Virus record (IMG/VR): IMGVR_UViG_3300031974_002909
Location: 1 to 25,127 of that record
Reading direction: 5' to 3' (one strand)
Length of the DNA: 25,127 bases
Source: a virus
The number at the start of each line of letters is the position of its first letter. Position 1 is the first letter of the stretch. The notes beneath the pieces are model-generated. The model had not been told where the DNA came from. It searched no databases and was given only the letters and a program-made list of their open reading frames with translations. Made by a program: the position numbers and the translations under genes. Below are positions 22,159 through 25,127 of this stretch, one piece after another.

Positions 22159-24852
22159 ATGGGAAGATTACTAGACGTAGCTACGCAATCGATCAAAGAA
22201 AAGATTCAGCTTGAAGGCAGGCCTGTAAATCTTAGCGTTGCTTTGGAAGGTGATGCTTCGGCTTTACCTACAAACTCTTCACCACCTCCATTGTACTTTG
22301 ACATTGTTGCTGGTGTTATTGATATTGCGGTAGGTCGTGCATTAATGACCAACTCAATTACCATTACATCAAACGCCAAAGGCAGAGTCTCAGGAGTTAT
22401 TGCTCAGAATGGTATTGGTGACTGGATTGGTCTGTCTAATCAAGATGAGTTTTCATTAGCTGTTAGCGAAGGGGGTTCGACCACTCTTAACTTTGATGGC
22501 TTTATACTTGGTCCTGGCTCTAGAGTTTCTTTAACGTTTACACCATATCCTGTGGCGGGTCAAACCGATCCGGATATTGGTATGCACATTAACGGAATTG
22601 AGTTTACAGCAGACTTTAATTTTACTGCAACCAAGAGACTTCTTTACTGTGGCGACTCTATATCCTGGAGCCTTGTGGGCAACTGGAAGACACAGGACAT
22701 GGGTTACAATTATACCGGTAACCGTAAAGAAACCAGTAATCCATATCCAGAATATTTTGGTGACGAGCTTGCTTCATTTAGATTGGTAAATGCTCTGAGG
22801 AGTAAGGCTACTCCTGAGAGTATACGTCTTGTAAACAAGGGCTTTGGTGGTTCTAAGCTTGCTACCGATCAGTGGTTTGCATCAAGGTCCGGACTGTATA
22901 CTCTTCCTTGGAACTTAATGGTAATGCAGGCAGGGGTTAACGATGCCACTGATGTACAGACACCATTGCGTCAACTGACCATGGCTCAAAGAATACAGGA
23001 CATGGTGACCAAGCGTAACAACGATGGTCGCAAAAATTACCCTATGGTATTCTGTACACCACCATCGGTAGACGATAGGTATGATGGTGTGTCATCGAGA
23101 GTTTGCTTAGACCAGCGTGTACCCATTGCAAGTGAGAGTTACACGGCTTCGTTTGACAGTACATCCGTTTCAGTAATTGACTTTGGAACCCCTTCTGGTG
23201 ATTTTTGGTATGAGATCAAGGGTGATGGTTCTAATGACCTTGAGATGCAAGGAGGTGTTAATGGTCAAGTTTATAGGCTTGACTTTATAACTGACAACGA
23301 TCTACTTACCGGTGTGGCTGATGATGCTACAAATTCAAAAGCGTTTATCCGAACTCTTGAGTCTCAGCAGAACGTAGACGATTCTCCAATTACAAATACT
23401 GGCGTACTCAAAGTGGATGCTAACACTACGCTATTTATTCGTTGTGTAGTTACTGATGAAGAGTATGAAGAGGTTGATCGTGTAAGCCTTATTGGTAGAG
23501 CTTTAGCTGCTGATGCAAGTAAGTTTGATGCCTCAGAGTCTACAATAGATCACTTTATTACAAGTATCAATACAACGCCTACAGAAATCTTAGGTCCTAC
23601 TATTGAAGGAGTAAGTGAGTCAGTGAGTGTCATTAACGCTATTTCAAGTAGAAACATTACTCAATTTAGCTTTGGTGCTGCGTCAACTCTACCATTGTCG
23701 AATCTACCAGCTGCAAATGTTATTGATGAAAGTGATGTGTGGCTTAGGATCAAGAACATGCAGGACACCTCTACTGCCGGACAAACTAGTTGGTCAGATG
23801 TAAATGGTTTTTACAAAGTGGTGAATTACAATCTTTCGGGTAGTGGTCAGAGAATTGTGAACGTTCAAGTAATGCTTGATAGTAGAGATTCTTTTGACAG
23901 AAAGTTTGAAGGCAATTTTGGATTGACAGTGACTTCTATTTCGAAAGCTGCTAATGCAGTTGTAGATCTTAGCGCGGACTTGACAGGTAAGATTGTTGGA
24001 GATACAATTGCTTTAGGTGATGTAGAAGGCACTACTCCAGGTGGAGATTTTGAATCTAACGCTAACGGAGTTTTTGAAATTACTGCCATAAACTCATCTA
24101 CTCAGATTGAGATCGATCTTGATAGTTCAAGTTTTTCTGACACTTATGTAGCTAACTCAGGATATCTGAGTGGTGCAGAAGTTGAGATATTTAGTAGCCG
24201 TCCTTACTTAGCTGAGTTTGAAGGAACCGCCGGCAACACTTTAGTTGGCAATAACTACAGCTACTTTGCTCATGGCGATAATACCTATGATGACTACACG
24301 GTAAAGGTTCAGCTATCTACTGGTATTGGTACCCAGTACAATCTTGTCGAAGGTAATGGTATTGTGTTCTCTGTGTATCAGCAAGGTAACATCATATTTA
24401 TGAATGAGGTAGCTCGTGGTAATATTACTAACGCAGGGAAGATTGTTGGTAAAAACTCACTAAGTGATTTCTATTCACAGACTGAGGTAGGTTTGACCAG
24501 ACTAAAAACAGTTCGTAAGATAATTACCGATACTGTAACTAGTCTGAGTTCTGACAATGTACACCTTGTAGATCTTTACGAAATCACGGATCTTAAGTCA
24601 ACCACAGAAACAACTGCGGGTAGACTCGAGTATGGTAGTGCGAGTTACAAAGCTGATACAAGCTCAGGGAGTTCTTCTAAGTTGTTGATCAACGATCTTA
24701 TAGAAGATCCTGTATTCAAGGCTACAGGTGATTCAGGAGTTAACGAGAGAGTTATGGGTAAAAGACTACACAGGTCTCCCAAAGGACATGAGCTTTTATT
24801 CGAAAGACTAAATCAAGTTATCGGTGCAAGTAGCTTTACGATTCCTTCGTAA
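22159..24852 (+). CDS. Tail protein with SGNH/GDSL esterase domain split by a long insertion (897 aa)
   Basis: The first 150 residues are a beta-rich virion/anchor region. The SGNH core starts at RLLYCGDSISWSL: block I is Gly165-Asp166-Ser167, with Ser167 the nucleophile. Block II Gly is in NKGFGGSK (about 228-231). Block III is G259-V-N261-D262. After VFCTPPSVDDRYDG (about residue 305) the core is interrupted by about 450 residues of beta-rich repeat-like sequence. It resumes near 770 (FYSQTEVGLTRLKTVRKII; VHLVDLYEITDL) and ends with LHRSPKGHELLFERL, where His871 is the likely catalytic His. The usual Asp three residues before it is Lys868, so the enzyme may work as a Ser-His dyad. It probably deacetylates or de-esterifies host surface glycans. 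Confidence 0.85.
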   Translation: MGRLLDVATQSIKEKIQLEGRPVNLSVALEGDASALPTNSSPPPLYFDIVAGVIDIAVGRALMTNSITITSNAKGRVSGVIAQNGIGDWIGLSNQDEFSLAVSEGGSTTLNFDGFILGPGSRVSLTFTPYPVAGQTDPDIGMHINGIEFTADFNFTATKRLLYCGDSISWSLVGNWKTQDMGYNYTGNRKETSNPYPEYFGDELASFRLVNALRSKATPESIRLVNKGFGGSKLATDQWFASRSGLYTLPWNLMVMQAGVNDATDVQTPLRQLTMAQRIQDMVTKRNNDGRKNYPMVFCTPPSVDDRYDGVSSRVCLDQRVPIASESYTASFDSTSVSVIDFGTPSGDFWYEIKGDGSNDLEMQGGVNGQVYRLDFITDNDLLTGVADDATNSKAFIRTLESQQNVDDSPITNTGVLKVDANTTLFIRCVVTDEEYEEVDRVSLIGRALAADASKFDASESTIDHFITSINTTPTEILGPTIEGVSESVSVINAISSRNITQFSFGAASTLPLSNLPAANVIDESDVWLRIKNMQDTSTAGQTSWSDVNGFYKVVNYNLSGSGQRIVNVQVMLDSRDSFDRKFEGNFGLTVTSISKAANAVVDLSADLTGKIVGDTIALGDVEGTTPGGDFESNANGVFEITAINSSTQIEIDLDSSSFSDTYVANSGYLSGAEVEIFSSRPYLAEFEGTAGNTLVGNNYSYFAHGDNTYDDYTVKVQLSTGIGTQYNLVEGNGIVFSVYQQGNIIFMNEVARGNITNAGKIVGKNSLSDFYSQTEVGLTRLKTVRKIITDTVTSLSSDNVHLVDLYEITDLKSTTETTAGRLEYGSASYKADTSSGSSSKLLINDLIEDPVFKATGDSGVNERVMGKRLHRSPKGHELLFERLNQVIGASSFTIPS

Positions 24853-24857
24853 ATTTG
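24850..24857 (+). promoter_or_regulatory. -7 element before the 42-aa membrane peptide
   Basis: TAAATTTG overlaps the TAA stop of the 897-aa gene and matches TAnnTTTG. The ATG at 24862 is five bases after it, the same geometry as at 7859/7864 and 8517/8523. No -33 box is apparent. Confidence 0.45.
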
Positions 24858-24861
24858 CACT

Positions 24862-24990
24862 ATGGAGCATTTCGAAGATCTTGTTTTTGATTTCATAAGT
24901 CACGAGCATTCTTGTAGAACGCTCTTGTTCATACTGCTGACTTACATGCTGTGGCTAAACCACAAGCATAAAAAAACGCCGACTGAGTAA
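24862..24990 (+). CDS. Small single-pass membrane peptide (42 aa)
   Basis: The ORF runs from the ATG at 24862 to TAA at 24988-24990, whose stop lies in the loop of the following terminator. The product starts MEHFEDLVFDFISHEHSC (acidic and aromatic), then has a hydrophobic segment of about 14 residues (TLLFILLTYMLWL), and ends in a basic tail (NHKHKKTPTE). The segment is short for a full membrane span but could still insert. It follows a tail esterase and precedes a convergent terminator, so an accessory lysis or membrane function is possible. No family is recognised. Confidence 0.55.
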   Translation: MEHFEDLVFDFISHEHSCRTLLFILLTYMLWLNHKHKKTPTE

Positions 24991-25007
24991 GCCGGCGTTT
25001 GTCTTTT
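24974..25007. terminator. Bidirectional terminator between convergent genes
   Basis: AAACGCCG (24974-24981) pairs with CGGCGTTT (24993-25000), eight base pairs around an 11-base loop. On the minus strand the stem is followed by a run of Ts. On the plus strand the tail is GTTTGTCTTTT. It serves the plus-strand esterase/membrane-peptide unit and the minus-strand basic protein. Confidence 0.8.
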
Positions 25008-25020
25008 AAGAAAGTCTGTT

Positions 25021-25127
25021 CTACCACTTGACTCTGTTAGCCCAGTAAGCAGCGCTCATCTTACCTTTCTTGATATTTTTAGCATGACGAGCCTTAAAAG
25101 ATTTAGCACGCTTGGTAGGTTTCTTGT
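25021..25127 (-). CDS. Small basic KARH-motif protein, partial (C-terminus)
   Basis: The visible 34 codons run from the right edge to TAG at 25021 and read KKPTKRAKSFKARHAKNIKK followed by GKMSAAYWANRVKW. This is very basic, with a K-A-R-H-x-K-N-I-x-x-G motif and a Y-W-A-N-R end that I know from small hypothetical proteins in marine and Bacteroidota phages. The charge suggests DNA or RNA binding, perhaps a packaged nucleoprotein, but its function is not established. The start lies beyond the window. It is transcribed toward the plus-strand genes and stops at the shared terminator. Confidence 0.7.
   Translation of the reverse strand, partial: KKPTKRAKSFKARHAKNIKKGKMSAAYWANRVKW

Noticed and set aside
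1-25127. CRISPR array, integrase, transposase or insertion sequence
   Set aside because: No spaced direct repeats, recombinase motifs or terminal inverted repeats of suitable length were seen on either strand.

Overview
The window is a structural-gene region of a tailed double-stranded DNA phage that probably infects a member of the Bacteroidota. The lineage call has three supports. TerL (770 aa), portal (785 aa), scaffold-like protein, MCP (501 aa) and a ring/adaptor-like protein occur in the order and sizes seen in crAss-like phages and related Bacteroidota phages. Several genes are preceded by the Bacteroidota -7 element TAnnTTTG rather than a sigma-70 -10/-35 pair. Most starts lack a Shine-Dalgarno sequence and have A-rich or no leaders. 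Family names come from reading motifs, not from database searches.

Layout. Positions 1-7791 are read on the minus strand. A divergent promoter region at about 7810-7863 fires leftward into five tightly coupled tail-fibre-type genes: a short fibre-base protein, a 1212-aa LamG/carbohydrate-binding-type protein, a 595-aa jelly-roll-type protein, and two small proteins that may be fibre chaperones or caps. Beyond a GC hairpin lie a structured G/C-run intergenic region with two tiny ORFs, a two-helix membrane protein (holin candidate), a tRNA-like fold and a lipoprotein cut by the left edge.

Positions 7864-24990 are read on the plus strand. First comes a DNA-transaction and packaging block: a PD-(D/E)XK nuclease, a winged-helix-like protein, an HU/IHF-like protein, a GroES-like protein, a possible small terminase, TerL, portal and a small basic protein, closed by a terminator at 15065-15097. 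Next is the capsid and neck block: scaffold, MCP, a helical protein of unknown role, a ring/adaptor-like protein and a 411-aa beta-rich structural protein, closed by a strong terminator at 20832-20862. A third unit follows with its own promoter: a Cys-rich protein, a BppU-like beta protein, a 25-aa mini-ORF resembling the start of its neighbour, a 105-aa protein, and an 897-aa SGNH-esterase tail protein whose catalytic domain is split by a long insertion. A one-helix membrane peptide and a convergent terminator end the plus-strand run. A small basic protein enters on the minus strand at the right edge.

Together these genes package DNA into a prohead, build the portal-neck joint, and supply two sets of receptor-binding or glycan-modifying fibres under separate divergent control. 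I see no CRISPR array, integrase, insertion sequence or defence operon. The more unusual points are the split SGNH enzyme, the promoter/start-codon geometry, the unassignable tRNA-like element, the mini-ORF/paralogue pair and the chaperonin- and HU-like genes beside the terminase.
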